A stretch of DNA of 64,000 nt from Delphinapterus leucas (taxonomy: Eukaryota > Chordata > Mammalia > Artiodactyla > Monodontidae). Shown here in pieces: positions 1 to 10,665 of the stretch (position 1 is its first letter; each line of letters starts with the position of its first letter). Position numbers and translations under genes: made by a program. The stretch lies in NCBI RefSeq assembly GCF_002288925.2, contig NW_022097996.1, positions 7,214,699-7,278,698 on the forward strand, read 5' to 3'. The notes under the pieces were generated by a model. It did no database searches. It was not told the origin of the DNA and worked only from the letters and a program-made list of their open reading frames with translations.

Positions 1-672
1 GTGGGCTCCAAGCCACTGTGTGTCACCGTGGCCTAGAGAAAGGCTCACCTGCCCAACCAGTATACGCAGCGGGTGGCAGGGATGAGAGTGCTCTCCACCA
101 ATGCCATCTTAAATCAGTCCCAGCCTGCAGCTGGGGGCTACTTTGTGCCGGCGGTTCCACAGGCTCAGAGAAGCCCTCCATGTTACACACCTAACCATCT
201 AGCACAGATGAGACCTAGCCCACGCTGGCAGCAAGGCTTCCAAGGAATGCCAAGTGCTATATGCCAGTCTGGGCCTCATCCAGCTCTTCGCCATCTGGCT
301 GCATCTGGGTCTGAGTGCCCCCGGACTGCTTGGCTATGGACTTCGGTGGCTAGCGCTGCCTAGCGAGGTGTGACTGACAGCTGCCCGTCTGGAGGCGGTC
401 CTCCGGCTTTGCAGAACTTACCACCTCGTGCTGCTGGTGCTACTGCTACTCCTCGGGCTGCTGCACCTTACAAGTCCACCTCAAGGGTATCCCTCACCCT
501 GCCGTACAGCCTCTGCAGACACCCCAGCCTGCAGTCCACGCACAGGGCCAGGAGCCGCTGAGCGCACCCACGCTGGCCGCCGCGGCACCTGCACCCCTCC
601 ACCCCGCCAGGAGCGGAAGCAGGTGCTGCGCCGGTGGACGTTTGCACCGGCTCATCCGGACCATGCACTCAA
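1..672 (+). pseudogene. PABPC4 (pseudogene): Processed pseudogene of PABPC4 (3' coding part, cut by window start)
   Basis: The translation follows the linker and proline-rich region of cytoplasmic poly(A)-binding protein 4. Recognisable segments are [47 protein letters not shown] and GSECP, followed by LTDSC, PRAA, a [13 protein letters not shown] stretch and a [12 protein letters not shown] stretch. The match then stops just before the C-terminal MLLE (PABC) domain, so that domain is missing. Exon boundaries of the parent gene are crossed without introns, which indicates a retrocopy. An in-frame stop at about 34-36 sits beside a small deletion. A frameshift near 318 moves the match to another frame, and more breaks follow. 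The copy presumably continues left of the window. It is non-functional. PABPC1-family parents are less likely because the VPAVPQAQ and GSECP blocks are PABPC4-like. The parent comparison is from memory. Confidence 0.82.
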
Positions 673-737
673 AACCCCTTTATGAGGGAGGGAGTGGGCT
701 GTGGTCACTCAGTGGTGCACTAGGACCGTCGGTGGTG

Positions 738-1400
738 CTGGAGAACATCTGTTTCCTTGATCTGAGTGGTGGTTACACAGTGTTTGCTGTATGTTCAGTC
801 ACTAAGCTGCGTCTGTGATTTGTTTATTTTTCTTTATGTGTATTAAATTGCATCTTTTATCAATAATTTATGTTAAAAGTTTAAAAATAAGAACCACGGC
901 AGAGCACAGAGGATTTTTAGGATAGGGTAACGATTCTGTAGGATACTACAGTGGTGGATAGATGTTATACACTTGTCAAAACTCACAGAATATACAACAC
1001 CACAGGTGAAACTTAGTGTAAACCATAGATTTTGAGGGATACTGTGTCAGTGTAGGTTCGTCATTCGTAACAAACGTACCACTCTGGTGCAGGGTGTTGA
1101 TAATGGAGGTGGTTGTACACGTGTGGGAACAGGAGGGAGCTGTCTGCACTTTCTACTCAATTTTCCTGTGAACCTAAAACTGCTCTAATAAATGGACTTT
1201 ATAGATTCACAGGCATAGAGAACAGACTTGTGATTGCCAAGGGTGGAGTAGGGGAGAGATGGATTGGGAGTTTGGGGTTAGCAGATGCAAACTAGTACGT
1301 ATAGAATGGATAAACAACAAGGTCCTACTGTGTAGCACAGGGAACTATATTCAATATCCTGTAGTAAACCATAATGGGAAAGAAAAGCATAATTTTAAAA
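738..1400 (+). repeat. L1 LINE 3' ends, several fragments
   Basis: This is a mosaic of L1 3'-UTR sequence. Around 738-890 lies a degraded 'gtggttacacagtg...' tail. Positions 890-1200 match the old mammalian L1M 3' end, with the characteristic 'aacaaacgtaccactctggtg' and 'gaacctaaaactgctctaa' blocks. Positions 1185-1400 match the cetartiodactyl L1 tail ('caaggtcctactgtgtagca', 'cagggaactatattcaatat'). No ORF2 coding survives. Confidence 0.7.
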
Positions 1401-2530
1401 TGGAGTTTAAGTCATTGCACTCAGGAAGGGTCTGACTAGTGAATGAGGCAACTGAAAAGGAAGCATGCTCCTTAAACAGGATAATTCATTTAGGGTTACA
1501 TAGGATGTGCAGTGGATTTTTTTTCTCAAAGGTAAGGACGATAATAAGGAGGGCATGAGAATTCCAGCAAATTAAGATAAAGGAAGAAAGCACTAACAGA
1601 GCAACACTAAATCCATTTGTGTTTCCCTGGCAGCTTAGCCCAACAAGACCTGGGGCAGAAGGAACACTTGGCTCACTTAGGAGGATCTCCTGCCCGAACG
1701 TCGGGACGGTAATTTAATCAGGACATCTGTGGGTGGAAAGGAAAGGGTCTGTCCTGAACACGTACTGATCCCCAGACACATATTAGATCTGCTTTTCCAG
1801 AACTGCGTGTAGGAGGGACTCCGAAGTATTTAGAAAATGTTAGGTTCATAGTTCCCATATTCCCTAATGCACAATTGAACAATCTAAAATATATGGAGGA
1901 CAGAGTTCCGAACCGAGTATTAAGACAGCTGAACATTTGATGCCAGCACAGCCCACAGCTTGCTTCTTTCCTTTGTGCAAGCCCATTCACCAATCTGAGC
2001 CTTGTTTCCTCCATCTCTAAAAGAATAAGGTGCCACTAATAGCCTACACTGTGTCTATGGCAGCAGATGGTAAGGATATGGCCTGGGCTCCGTTGCCGGG
2101 AATCATATGCCCAGTGCAGGGTCTCCTGGGAGCCTTTCCTGGGGACTGCAAGGGAATGCTCAGCCCTGATCTAGCACCGACCTCCATATTTCTAGTCCAC
2201 TAGCCCACCATTTCTCTCCCACTCCCATTCCAACCTACAGCCATGCTCTCAACCATACGTATTGTTGGAACCCAGAATAAAACTTTCCCAGCAGCATTTT
2301 GCATTCACTAAGAAGTCTCTTGGAGAGGGTCTGCAGAAGAGAAAGAAATACAGCTATAGTGGTGGTGGGATTTAATACAGAATAAGCACAAAGAGTAGCA
2401 GAAAGAGGAAGAGGAGAGGAGAAGAAGGAAATCTATACCAGAATGAGCGTGATGCGTTTTTCAAGCTCTATTTCATTTCATCATCAAAAAAAACCTCTTA
2501 CAATGCACTTTTAGAGAAAAGGAAGCTTAT
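1401..2530. other. Unique intergenic sequence, no gene seen
   Basis: This stretch holds no recognisable coding exon, RNA gene or clear repeat. The short open frames here have no family resemblance, lack splice-site context and look random. The stretch near 2390-2430 is purine-rich. Confidence 0.5.
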
Positions 2531-2540
2531 CTGAAAAAAA

Positions 2541-3130
2541 AAAAAAACAGAAACACTAATTTGAACAGATACATGCACCCTAGAGTTCATATTCATAGTA
2601 GCACTATTTACAGTAGCCAAGAAGCAACCTAAGGGTCCATCAACAGATGAATGGATAAAGATGTGGTGTATATATACATACAATAGAATACTACTCAGCC
2701 ATAAAAAAGAAAGAAATTTTGCCATTTGCAGCAACATGGACGCGGAGGATATTATGCTAAGTGAAATAAGTCAGAGAAGGCAAATACTGTATGATATCAT
2801 TTATATGTGGAATCTAAAAAAAATACAACAAACTAGTGAATATAACAAAAAAAGAAGCAAATTCACAGATTTTCAGAACAAACTAGTGGTTACCACTGGG
2901 AAGAAGGAAGAGGGGATGGGCAGTACAGGGGTAGGGAATTAAGAGATACAAACTATTAGGTATAAAATAAGCTACAAGAATATTGTACAACAAAGGGAAT
3001 CTAGCCAATATTTTATAATTATAAATGGAGTATAACCTTTAAAATTTGTGAATCACTATATTGTACACCTGTAACTTCCATAATATTGTACAGCAACCAT
3101 ACTTCAATTTTTAAAAATAGTTAAAAAAAA
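2541..3130 (+). repeat. L1M LINE 3' end, sense
   Basis: This holds the classic end of L1 ORF2 and the 3' UTR: 'cagtagccaagaagcaacct', 'gaatggataaagatgtggtg', 'aatactactcagccataaaa' and 'ctgtatgatatcatttatat', closing with an A-rich tail near 3120-3140. Stops and frameshifts are present, so it is an inert fossil. Confidence 0.85.
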
Positions 3131-3139
3131 AAAGAAAAA

Positions 3140-3220
3140 GAAGAGGCTGAAGCTCAGAGATGCTAAATAATTTATCCAAGGGCCTGTTAATCAATAAAAA
3201 GGGAGTGTAATCAATAAAAC
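3140..3220 (-). repeat. MIR fragment, antisense
   Basis: The 'gaggctgaagctcagagatg' and 'aataatttatccaagg' blocks match the reverse complement of the MIR core. The flanking bases to about 4080 are unique apart from this. Confidence 0.5.
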
Positions 3221-3239
3221 TATGCTCTGTTGCCACTTT

Positions 3240-4110
3240 ACAGACTCAGAATCCTACAGTCATGGGTCACTCGGGTACAAGCCTGCCTCAGGGGCAAGAA
3301 TAAGCCCTAAGTTCGTGTCTTCTCAACTCCCGGTCCCCCACCATCCCTCCAAGGAGGCAGACCTAATGACCCTTCCCCAGATCCACGTCCCTGCAGCTCC
3401 GGGGAAGCGTTGTTCTACTCCACTCCCGGCAGAGGGCAGCCAATCCTGAACGTAGCAATGAACTGGCTCTTCCTGTCAGGGGCCAGGAGAGGGCTCTAAC
3501 CCACCCACTCCAAAAAGAGAATCTTTCTCAGAACGCTCAAGGTTGCCAAACTCCAGCCAACATTTTATATCAACCATTTGGAAAACGAAGACCCTCAGCG
3601 AACTTCTCTGGGGGAAAGATTCCCTGCAGCGTGGACCTCCAACGGGAGAACAAATCCGCATCTGAAGAGAAGGCTTTCCCTTCTCCACTGTGTCTGAACA
3701 CCTACCTAGCTCTTGGTCAGGCCACGACACCTTGAGAACCTTTGCTTCTTGGAACACTGTAAGTTCTTGCCGACTTCCTTTCTGGCCTGAAATTAAGCCT
3801 GTATTTTATCACATCACCTCTCTGGGCTCCTGTGTTCTCAGTTGGACCGGAAAAACGAGCAGACATTTTCCTGCCGTTTTTCCATTAGTGTACATTTGAA
3901 GTTACAGGGGAAGTGCCCAGGCCTGAGCGTGAGGACGCCTGGTCTCTACTCCTGTTCTGCCTTGACTGTCCCTTCTTCTCCCATGATTTGTAGAAGAGGA
4001 AGTAGTGCCGAATGGCCTAGGGACTTTTTTTCCTCTAACCCTGAAGAAGCCTGTCTCCCCTGGGTGTCCTTCCAGATAGAATGAGGCCAGCGTCCAGCCC
4101 CACCCAGCCT
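3240..4110. other. Unique upstream region of the defensin gene
   Basis: Mostly non-repetitive sequence just upstream of the DEFB136 TATA box. The 14-mer at 3425-3438 differs at one base from the CTCF core consensus CCASYAGRKGGCRS. No coding exon was recognised, and distal defensin regulatory elements could lie here. Confidence 0.4.
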
Positions 4111-4120
4111 TGCCCAGCGC

Positions 4121-4127
4121 TATAAAG
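4121..4127 (+). promoter_or_regulatory. DEFB136: TATA box of DEFB136
   Basis: The 'tataaag' motif lies 55 bases before the start codon. That places transcription start near 4150 and leaves a 5' UTR of about 30 bases, as is common for single-promoter beta-defensin genes. Start-site position is inferred, not observed. Confidence 0.7.
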
Positions 4128-4181
4128 GAGCCTCCCAGACAGCCACCCCCAGGCAGTTGCAGCTCTGTGCCCTGCTCAACG

Positions 4182-4836
4182 ATGAGGCTCTGTCTCTCTG
4201 GGTTACTCTTCCTCTTTGTGATCTCATTGCCTTCAGGTAAGATGATGGGTACAGGTCTGATCATGAAAATGAGGATCTTCCAAGGACTGAGGCACTTGAA
4301 AAGCCCTATTGGTGTAAGCCCAGCAGGGAGACACCAATATCAGATCAGCTGACTAGGGGCAAGAGGTGGGTCAGTGGTGTTCGGCCCCTGCCCTGCTCCT
4401 CTGTCACTACATCCTGAAAATCTGCCAAAGCTTAAGAGAGGGGAGCCCGTTTCACCACATGCAGAGCTCACTTTCCAGCTATCCAAATTCCCGTTTCCCT
4501 CAACTTCCTCTGATGAGCGTTGGACTCAGCGGCCCTCGCCGAAATGTAACAGCAGGTGAGAGGGTAGAGTCCTTCACCAGGAAAGAGAGGACAGCCCTAA
4601 GATCTCCCCCAGCCTCTTGAGGACTGATTTTTCTTTCTTGTGTGTGTGTGTTTTTCCCTTCAGGGAACGGCTTGTTCGGAAATGATGGAGTGGAAGTCCG
4701 TACTTGCACTGCGCTTGGGGGCAGATGTTTCTTTGGCTGTAGAGTAGGATGGAAATGGGTTGCCTACTGTCACAATGTATTGTCTTGTTGCCTAAAACTG
4801 AGGAGACATCCTCCACCTCAGGTCTATGAAACATGA
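4182..4836 (+). CDS. DEFB136: Beta-defensin 136, two coding exons
   Basis: Secreted cationic host-defence peptide. Exon 1 (coding 4182-4236) encodes a hydrophobic signal peptide starting MRLCLSGLLFLFVISLPS. The donor is 'cag|gtaaga' and the split codon is phase 1. Exon 2 (4664-4836) follows a pyrimidine-rich tract and 'ttcag'. The product is 75 residues. Its six cysteines have spacing C-x6-C-x3-C-x9-C-x5-CC, the beta-defensin signature, and the FGNDGV..RTC, CFFGC and LSCC blocks are typical of DEFB136. From memory of the human protein, the tail after the last cysteines differs and ends in VYET. The mature part has about seven Arg/Lys against three acidic residues. No frameshift or premature stop is seen and both splice sites are canonical, so it looks functional. 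The same-strand cathepsin B promoter downstream matches human 8p23.1 synteny. Confidence 0.93.
4237..4663 (+). other. DEFB136: DEFB136 intron
   Basis: A 427-bp intron with GT (4237-4238) and AG (4662-4663). A short TG run and pyrimidine tract precede the acceptor. No nested repeat was recognised. Confidence 0.9.
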
Positions 4837-4856
4837 GCCTCACCTCATGGGTCTAC

Positions 4857-4862
4857 ATTAAA
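4857..4862 (+). terminator. DEFB136: Likely poly(A) signal of DEFB136
   Basis: The hexamer 'attaaa' lies 21 bases after the stop codon. It is the first polyadenylation signal variant downstream and would give a very short 3' UTR. Confidence 0.5.
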
Positions 4863-5107
4863 AGGATACGCAAATGGCTAAATGGACAAGACCTCCAGTC
4901 CGTGCGTAAGGATGGTGGACGAGCTATGGGCGCCAGATGCTAACCAATTTACTGGCGAAATTCCAGGTGTGTTTTTCTAAAGGGGCATTGTGGCAAAAGG
5001 CATTCCTGTTCTACTTTCTGCCCTCCAGTCTCCAATCAATAATTCCTATATCCCATTCAGAATCAATTGATCAATACATGACCACAGGCCCAAGGAGATG
5101 ACATCCA

Positions 5108-5330
5108 CTGAGCCTAATAACAATCGCTTACCACGTGCCAGTCCCACTTTTAAGTGGTTTACACGTGTTCAATCACTTAATCCTCACCCAAAACTCTATT
5201 ATTTCTCCCATTTTGCAGATGAAACTTTTCCAAGGTCACACAACTAGTAAGAGTTAGTTAGCGCTGGATTTGAACCCAGACTGTCTTGATCCAGTGTCTA
5301 CACTATTAAGGTGTACCACCTTTCAATTAC
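5108..5330 (-). repeat. MIR SINE, antisense
   Basis: The reverse complement of the MIR core is clear: 'ttttgcagatgaaac', 'aaggtcacacaactagtaag' and 'ggatttgaacccagac'. This is an ancient mammalian tRNA-derived SINE. Confidence 0.8.
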
Positions 5331-5344
5331 TAAGTAGAGGAATC

Positions 5345-5640
5345 TAACTGGATGTTGTTTTTTTTTACTGAAGTATAGTTGATTTAGAATGTTGTGTTAG
5401 TTTCAGGTGTACGGCAATGTGATTCAGTCATGTGTGTGTGTGTGTGTGTGTGTGTATATACACATATATGTATATGTATACACACATATATATACAAATT
5501 TTTCAGATTCTTTTCCATTATAGATTACAAAATATTGAATATAGTTCCCTGTGCTATACAGTAGGTCCTTGCTGTTTATCTGTTTTCCATATAGTAATGT
5601 GTATCTGTTAATCCCAGACTCCTAATTTATCCACCCGAGG
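5345..5640 (-). repeat. Cetartiodactyl L1 3' end, antisense, with TG/TA microsatellite
   Basis: 'actgaagtatagttgattta', 'gaatgttgtgttagtttcag' and 'atagttccctgtgctataca' are the reverse complement of the L1 tail. A (TG)n then (TA/CA)n tract occupies about 5430-5490. Confidence 0.8.
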
Positions 5641-6440
5641 CTTCCCATCTTCTCTTTCACTACCCAGTTCCCAATTTTGTATCTCAGGGGCTCCAAAAAC
5701 CACACTGGGAGAAATTGTCCTTGGTGGGGTGGGCAAGTGGGGTGCGAGACTGGAAAGGCGGGGAGCAGTTTTGTATCAGGGGGCGCCTCTGTGGCATCCT
5801 TCTCATGTCCTCTCTCTGGCCAGCAGTCGGGTCCAGGAGTCAGAACTCCGCACAACAGAACCGGGTCATAGCGTCCCCCTGAGGTGTTTATTACATCCAC
5901 CACCGCTGGGATTGTGCCAGACTCTGAAAAAGGAAGCATTCTATGAGCAAGACGATGTGCTCCCTACCCTTGGGTGCTCAGAGTTCCAGTCGAAGAGCAG
6001 AAGCCCCAGACCAACCTTTGGCAGGAATCACATGTCTTCTGTCTGCACAAGAACGGCCGGTCATGCTGGGCACACGCCCAGAGACCCTAGCAGACAGGAC
6101 TGCGTGCGGTATGATGGGGTGTCACGGGGCCGGGCCATTCCGGGGCTGTGTTCCCCACCCTCTTTCCCCTCCAGAGTGACAGCAGAGCAGCAGTGAGCTC
6201 CACCTGCCAGGTCCAGGTGACAGCCTCTGCTTCTTAGCTCTTCTCCACGAGCCGCCAACGAGAGGTTCTGACTCCATAAGACACGAAGTACCTTGGAATC
6301 AACCTGTTGAGACAATAGTGCTTCCTGCATATGCTGGTGGTTTGGTTTGGATATGAAACTGTGCAACTCAGATTGGGACTTGAACCCACGCGCCAGAACT
6401 CAAACCCAGACAAAATCCAAATTGGGACGTGAATCCACGG
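5640..6440. other. Unassigned sequence, possibly LTR-element interior
   Basis: There is no convincing gene. Several overlapping open frames exist on both strands but none resembles a known protein. It abuts the end of an antisense LTR, so part of it (about 6240-6440) may be leader sequence of that element. This is inference. Confidence 0.3.
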
Positions 6441-7140
6441 TCTTTTAATTGAGATCACACACCTGGTCTCAGGACTTAGTGAAGCTCAGGTTCTTGATGT
6501 CTTGTCGCAGAAAGAATTCAGTGAGAGACAAAGTGATAGGTAAGAAGTGGATTTATTTAGAGAGAAACACACCCACAGACAGAGTGTGGCCCATCTCAGA
6601 AGGTGAGAAGCCCCAAAATATGGCATAGTTAGTTTTTATGGGCTGAGTAATTTCATAGGCTAATGAGTGGGAGGATTATTCCAACTATTTCAAGGGAAAA
6701 GCCTTCACAGGAAGATGGAAAATAACTGAATCCGTCGAACTGAGGGAGAAGGTGATGTTTCCCCTTCACACTTGTAAGTGAAGGTCTGCTCAGGTGTGTG
6801 CCTGACCTAAAACCTTCTTGCTCCAGGCATGAAGTTTCTCTGCTCTGTCTCCCTGTCTCTCCCTGTCTCTGTCTCTGTCTTTTTCTCCTTCTACTCTTGG
6901 CCCACTCTCTCCTAGGTAAAGCAGAATCTTGGGAGGAGACAAGGTAATTATTAATAAATCCTGGTTCTGCTGGCCTGGGGTCACCTAAGGCCAGGGCTGG
7001 CCCAAGGTCACCTAAGGCCAGGGCTGGCCTGAGCTCTTCTGGAAGATCATGGTCACGCCCTGACTTTCTGCTTCTGCCGTTGGTGAACTACCACACGGGG
7101 ACTGCTTCTCCCACCTTCGATCAGGGCTTACAGGACACCT
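6440..7140 (-). mobile_element. LTR-retrotransposon LTR, antisense (class I ERV-like)
   Basis: The block 'gcagaaagaattcagtgaga' followed by 'gtggatttatttagagag' reads, in reverse complement, as a poly(A)-signal region (AATAAATCCAC) and U5 of a retroviral LTR. A TC-rich stretch lies at 6835-6890. About 6980-7025 holds two near-tandem copies of 'ggtcacctaaggccagggct'. No gag, pol or env reading frame is visible. Family assignment is by pattern memory only. Confidence 0.5.
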
Positions 7141-7307
7141 GGGGTGGGACCCGAGAGGAGTCTGATGACAGAATGGATGAGAGGCAGTGAGACAAGTTCA
7201 AGCATAAGAACTCACGATGTTCCTGGGGCCGCCGGCCACCTGGCTTGGGTCAGGGGCCCTGATGCCATCAGGACTTATTAATGGGAGCGAGGTTGTGTAC
7301 TCATTCA

Positions 7308-7640
7308 GAATGGGCCTCAGTATCAGACAACCTGGATTTCAATCTGGGTCCTTCCAGAACTACATCTTAGCTTGGTGACCTTGACCAAGTCATTTAATTC
7401 CTGTTAGCCTCCATTTTCTCTTCCCTGGGAAAGGAGTAGTAAGGGAAAAGAATAAGAAGGGGGAGGAAGGAGAGGGGGAGGAGGGAGGGGGGGGGGGGGG
7501 GGGGAGGAGGGGGAGGGGAGGAGAAAGATTGGAATAATAAGAGAAGTTACTCCCTAGGATGGTTGGGGACTTGAGGAAGCTAAAAAGTTCTTAACACAGA
7601 GCCTGGCACACAGTAACACTGGATAATTATTAACCCCTAG
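7308..7640 (+). repeat. MIR fragments around a G-rich polypurine tract
   Basis: 7310-7440 follows the MIR core (a 'ttggtgaccttgaccaagtc'-like stretch, then a 'cctccattttctcttcc'-like stretch). 7560-7635 looks like the MIR/L2 end ('cacagagcctggcacacagt'). Between them, 7440-7530 is almost pure purine. Confidence 0.6.
7452..7528 (+). repeat. G-rich polypurine low-complexity tract
   Basis: Only G and A occur, with a G homopolymer of about 17 at 7488-7504 and many further G-runs of three or more. Such a tract can form a G-quadruplex or triplex, and assembly length may be unreliable here. Confidence 0.85.
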
Positions 7641-8285
7641 GTAAGCACTCAATAGGGACTAATTTTTTTTTTCAGATTAGTTATTGTTGCTGCTGCTATT
7701 AGTGTTGGAGCTGGCCCATTGCCCCCTGATTTCTGTCAAGTTCTCTTCTCACTGCAACAGGGCAGTAGATCAGGGTAGCAGCCCCTACAACTCACTAACA
7801 GAATGATTTATTCCTCGAGGTACCCACTGCTGGAGAGGACAGCCTTGTGGTCCAGCTGCTGGGGAGATACTCCCACAGCCAGCACGTCTCCCCCAGCCAT
7901 GGCCACACCACACCCTCACCACCTGCCTACTAGGAAACCACACGATTTGCGCACAAAGTCCTGGCCTGGGAGCCCGGAAGCTGGGGTTTTCCCCACTCAT
8001 ACACGGGCCATCTCTATGACCCTGGACACATCACTTCAACTGTTTGCACTAGGAAGGGTGGGCCGCATGTACCATGGCTCTTCCTGTGGAGGAGGGCGCC
8101 AGTCCAGAAAGCAGCCTGGAGACAGCAGCAGATGCTACTGTTCACGACTAGCTTGGTGGCATCACCGACACACGGAGTGTCCCTTGGGCAGCGTCCTACC
8201 AAGGGCAGAGAGGCAGTGGACACATCCCCTCAGCAGGCATTAGGGGGAGGGTGCACTGTCTGAAGAGGATTTAAAAACGATCATA
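7640..8285. other. Unique intergenic sequence
   Basis: Non-repetitive and moderately GC-rich. A 146-codon + frame (7803-8243) shows no recognisable domain and is overlapped by frames on the other strand. I do not call a gene. Confidence 0.45.
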
Positions 8286-8287
8286 GG

Positions 8288-8475
8288 GACTTCCCTGGCG
8301 GTCCAGTGGTTAAGACTTCGCCTTCCAATGCAGGGGATGCAGGTTCGATGCCTGGTCAGGGAGCTAAGATCCCACATGCCTTGCGGCCAAAAACCCAAAA
8401 CATAAAACAGAAGCAATATTGGAACAAATCAATAAAGACTTTAAAAATGGTCCACATCAAAAAACATAAAAATAA
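8288..8475 (+). mobile_element. CHR-family SINE
   Basis: The tRNA-derived head 'acttccctggcggtccagtg' with a B-box-like 'ggttcgatgcc' is followed by a tail with 'acagaagcaatattgg' and 'caataaagactttaaaaatg', a common cetacean subtype. Confidence 0.88.
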
Positions 8476-8867
8476 ATAAAAACAATTATAAAGCCAACTA
8501 ACAGCCAGTCTACTCTCTATTATCACCACATGCCAGCAATTCTAAACAATGCCAATGATAAAACACTTCTGGGGACAGGGAGGGGGTACCACTCCTATTG
8601 CCCTAGATCCACAGCTCCCATCTCCTAGCCTGTATATTTCCTAAAATGCTCCCTGTCAGCACCCACCCCTCTCTGTCTAGAATAATGTTCTTTTTCTCTG
8701 TGCCCCAGCTGCTGACGTCTCCCCCCCGCCCACTGCAACCACTGAGATCACCCAGATTTGAGAGCCTCAACCTTGAAAGCCCTAAGTTGCCCTCACCTTT
8801 GCTGTGCTCCCTCCCGGCTCTGTACCTGGCATGGAATCCTGACCAGCAAAAGAGAACATAAGCTTGA

Positions 8868-9015
8868 ATGTTAGTTGTACCAACTCTGCCATCTTGGGCA
8901 ACTCAGGTAACCTCTCTGAAACCTCAATTTCCTCACCTGTAAAATGGGGATAATACATAGCACAGACACTTGTGAATATTGACCAAGATACTGCACATGC
9001 AAGCCCTTGAAAGAT
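8868..9015 (+). repeat. MIR SINE
   Basis: The MIR core is clear: 'cttgggcaactcaggtaacc', 'aatttcctcacctgtaaaat' and 'ggggataatac'. Flanks 8480-8865 and 9015-9380 are unique sequence without genes. Confidence 0.8.
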
Positions 9016-9381
9016 TTACACAAGTTTGAGTTGCTTTTGTCTTGTTTTGTTTATCCATCACCATTTTTATTATTTTGCTCAGCTCATTTCCTCTGAGCCA
9101 CAGGACGTGGGTCGAAGCCCTGTGAACCTCTGCTCAGCTCTAAAGCTCGGTGTCCCAGGCACAGTTTTTCAGGCCTGCTCTGGCCAGCATAGAGACACCA
9201 GCAGCCTCCCCTCCCTGATTCTAGATTCCAAAATCCCATGAATGCAGCCTGAAACCAAATTCCCTTTGCAAGAATCGGTGACCACCAGTTTGAATGCTCC
9301 ATCTACAGGAGGCACTTTTTCTTTTTCTCTGTTGCTGTAATTAATCTTCATCCTCCCAAAATGGATACTTGTGTTACTGAT

Positions 9382-9709
9382 TTTTTTTTTTTCTTAAACT
9401 TGGCTGCGTTGGGTCTTCGTTGCTGTGCGTGGGCTTTCTTTAGTTGCGGCGAGCGGGGGCTACTCTTTGTTGCGGTGCACAGGCTTCTCATTGCGGTGGC
9501 TTCTCTGTTGCAGAGCATGGGTTGTAAGCGCGCGGGCTTCAGTACTTGTGGCACGTGGGCTCAGTAGTTGTGGCTTGCAGGCTCAGTAGTTGTGGCACAC
9601 GGGCTTAGTTGCTCTGCAGCATGTGGGATCTTCCCGGACCAAAGTTCAAACCCGTGTCCCCTGCATTGGCAGGTGGATTCTTAACCACTGAGCCAATCAA
9701 GGAAGCCCT
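9382..9709 (-). mobile_element. CHR-family SINE, long form, antisense
   Basis: A poly(T) start, then 'ggctgcgttgggtcttcgtt' and the antisense head 'attcttaaccactgagccaa' closing with 'ggaagccc'. The 'ctgatttttttttt' on both sides is a likely target-site duplication. Confidence 0.93.
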
Positions 9710-10210
9710 GATTTTTTTTTTTAATCTAAGGGCACAAACTTACATTTATTCCAGTTTGCCTTTGTTTTGTTAGATTTGGCCTCTCAACGCCAGTCTGTTG
9801 AGATCTTTCCGGATCCAGACTCTGCCACCCTGGCAGAAGGCAAGAAGCTCTTGGCGGGGAGTGGGGTGGGGGGGCGGGTCAAGCCTGAAACCTCCCCCAG
9901 GAAAACAGGGCGCCACAGGCCAGGCCCAGGGAACATCTGCGCCCCAGACTCCACTCCTGGGATCCTTGCCTTCTGTTATGAGTGTACGTTCAGGGCAGTA
10001 ATGAACAAATTATGAGGCAGAGGATGTTGGTATTTGAAACCTTCCATCTTTCTCTTTGCTGTCACCTTCCTTCTCCTTTGCTAGACCACCTACTGCCTCA
10101 CTTTCAGCAAAGTTCATCCCAGAGTGTCCAAGGCAATTGACTCCATAAAGGGAATCTCAACTTCAAGACTCAACCCACTTTTTCTGGAAGGGTCAGAGAA
10201 TATGCGTATT
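9710..10210. other. Unique intergenic sequence
   Basis: No gene, no RNA and no clear repeat were recognised. Confidence 0.4.
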
Positions 10211-10223
10211 AAGCTTTACGTCC

Positions 10224-10504
10224 GGGCTTCCGTGGTGGCGCAGTGGTTAAGAATCCGCCTGCCAATGCAGGGGACGCGGGTTCGAGCCCTGGTCCGGGAA
10301 GATCCCACATGCCGCGGAGAAACTAAGCCCATGTGCCACAACTACTGAGCCTGCGCTCTAGAGCCCGGTTGCCACAACTACTGAAGCCCGCGCACCTAGA
10401 GCCCATGCTCCGCAACAAGAGAAGCCACTGCAGTGAGAAGCCCGTGCACCACAACAAAGACCCAACGCAGCCAAAAATAAAAAATAAAAAATAAGTAAAT
10501 GTAT
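10224..10504 (+). mobile_element. CHR-family SINE with target-site duplication
   Basis: The full head ('ggtggcgcagtggttaagaa'), the B-box 'ggttcgagccc' and the A-rich tail are present. It is flanked by aagctttacgtcc (10211-10223) and aagctttaggtcc (10505-10517), a 13-bp duplication with one mismatch. Confidence 0.93.
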
Positions 10505-10516
10505 AAGCTTTAGGTC

Positions 10517-10665
10517 CATGTGATCCCTGTCACAACTACTCAGCTCTGCCTTTGCAGTGTGAAAGCAGCATGTTTCAATAAAACTTTATTTATAAAAACA
10601 AGCAGTGGGTAGGATTCCACCCACAGGGCTTGGTTGGCCAAGCTCTGCTCCAGGGAATGTTTCAG
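10517..10665 (+). repeat. Old hAT-type DNA transposon remnant
   Basis: The 'gtcacaactactcagctctg', 'gtgtgaaagcagca' and 'caataaaactttatttataa' blocks recall Charlie-type non-autonomous hAT repeats of mammals. Assignment is from pattern memory. The adjoining 10720-11400 is unique sequence with weak L2/MIR-like stretches. Confidence 0.45.

Noticed and set aside
10224..10330. tRNA-like A and B boxes in this and the other CHR heads
   Set aside because: They belong to tRNA-derived SINEs repeated about thirty times. No intact tRNA gene with a foldable cloverleaf and terminator was found.
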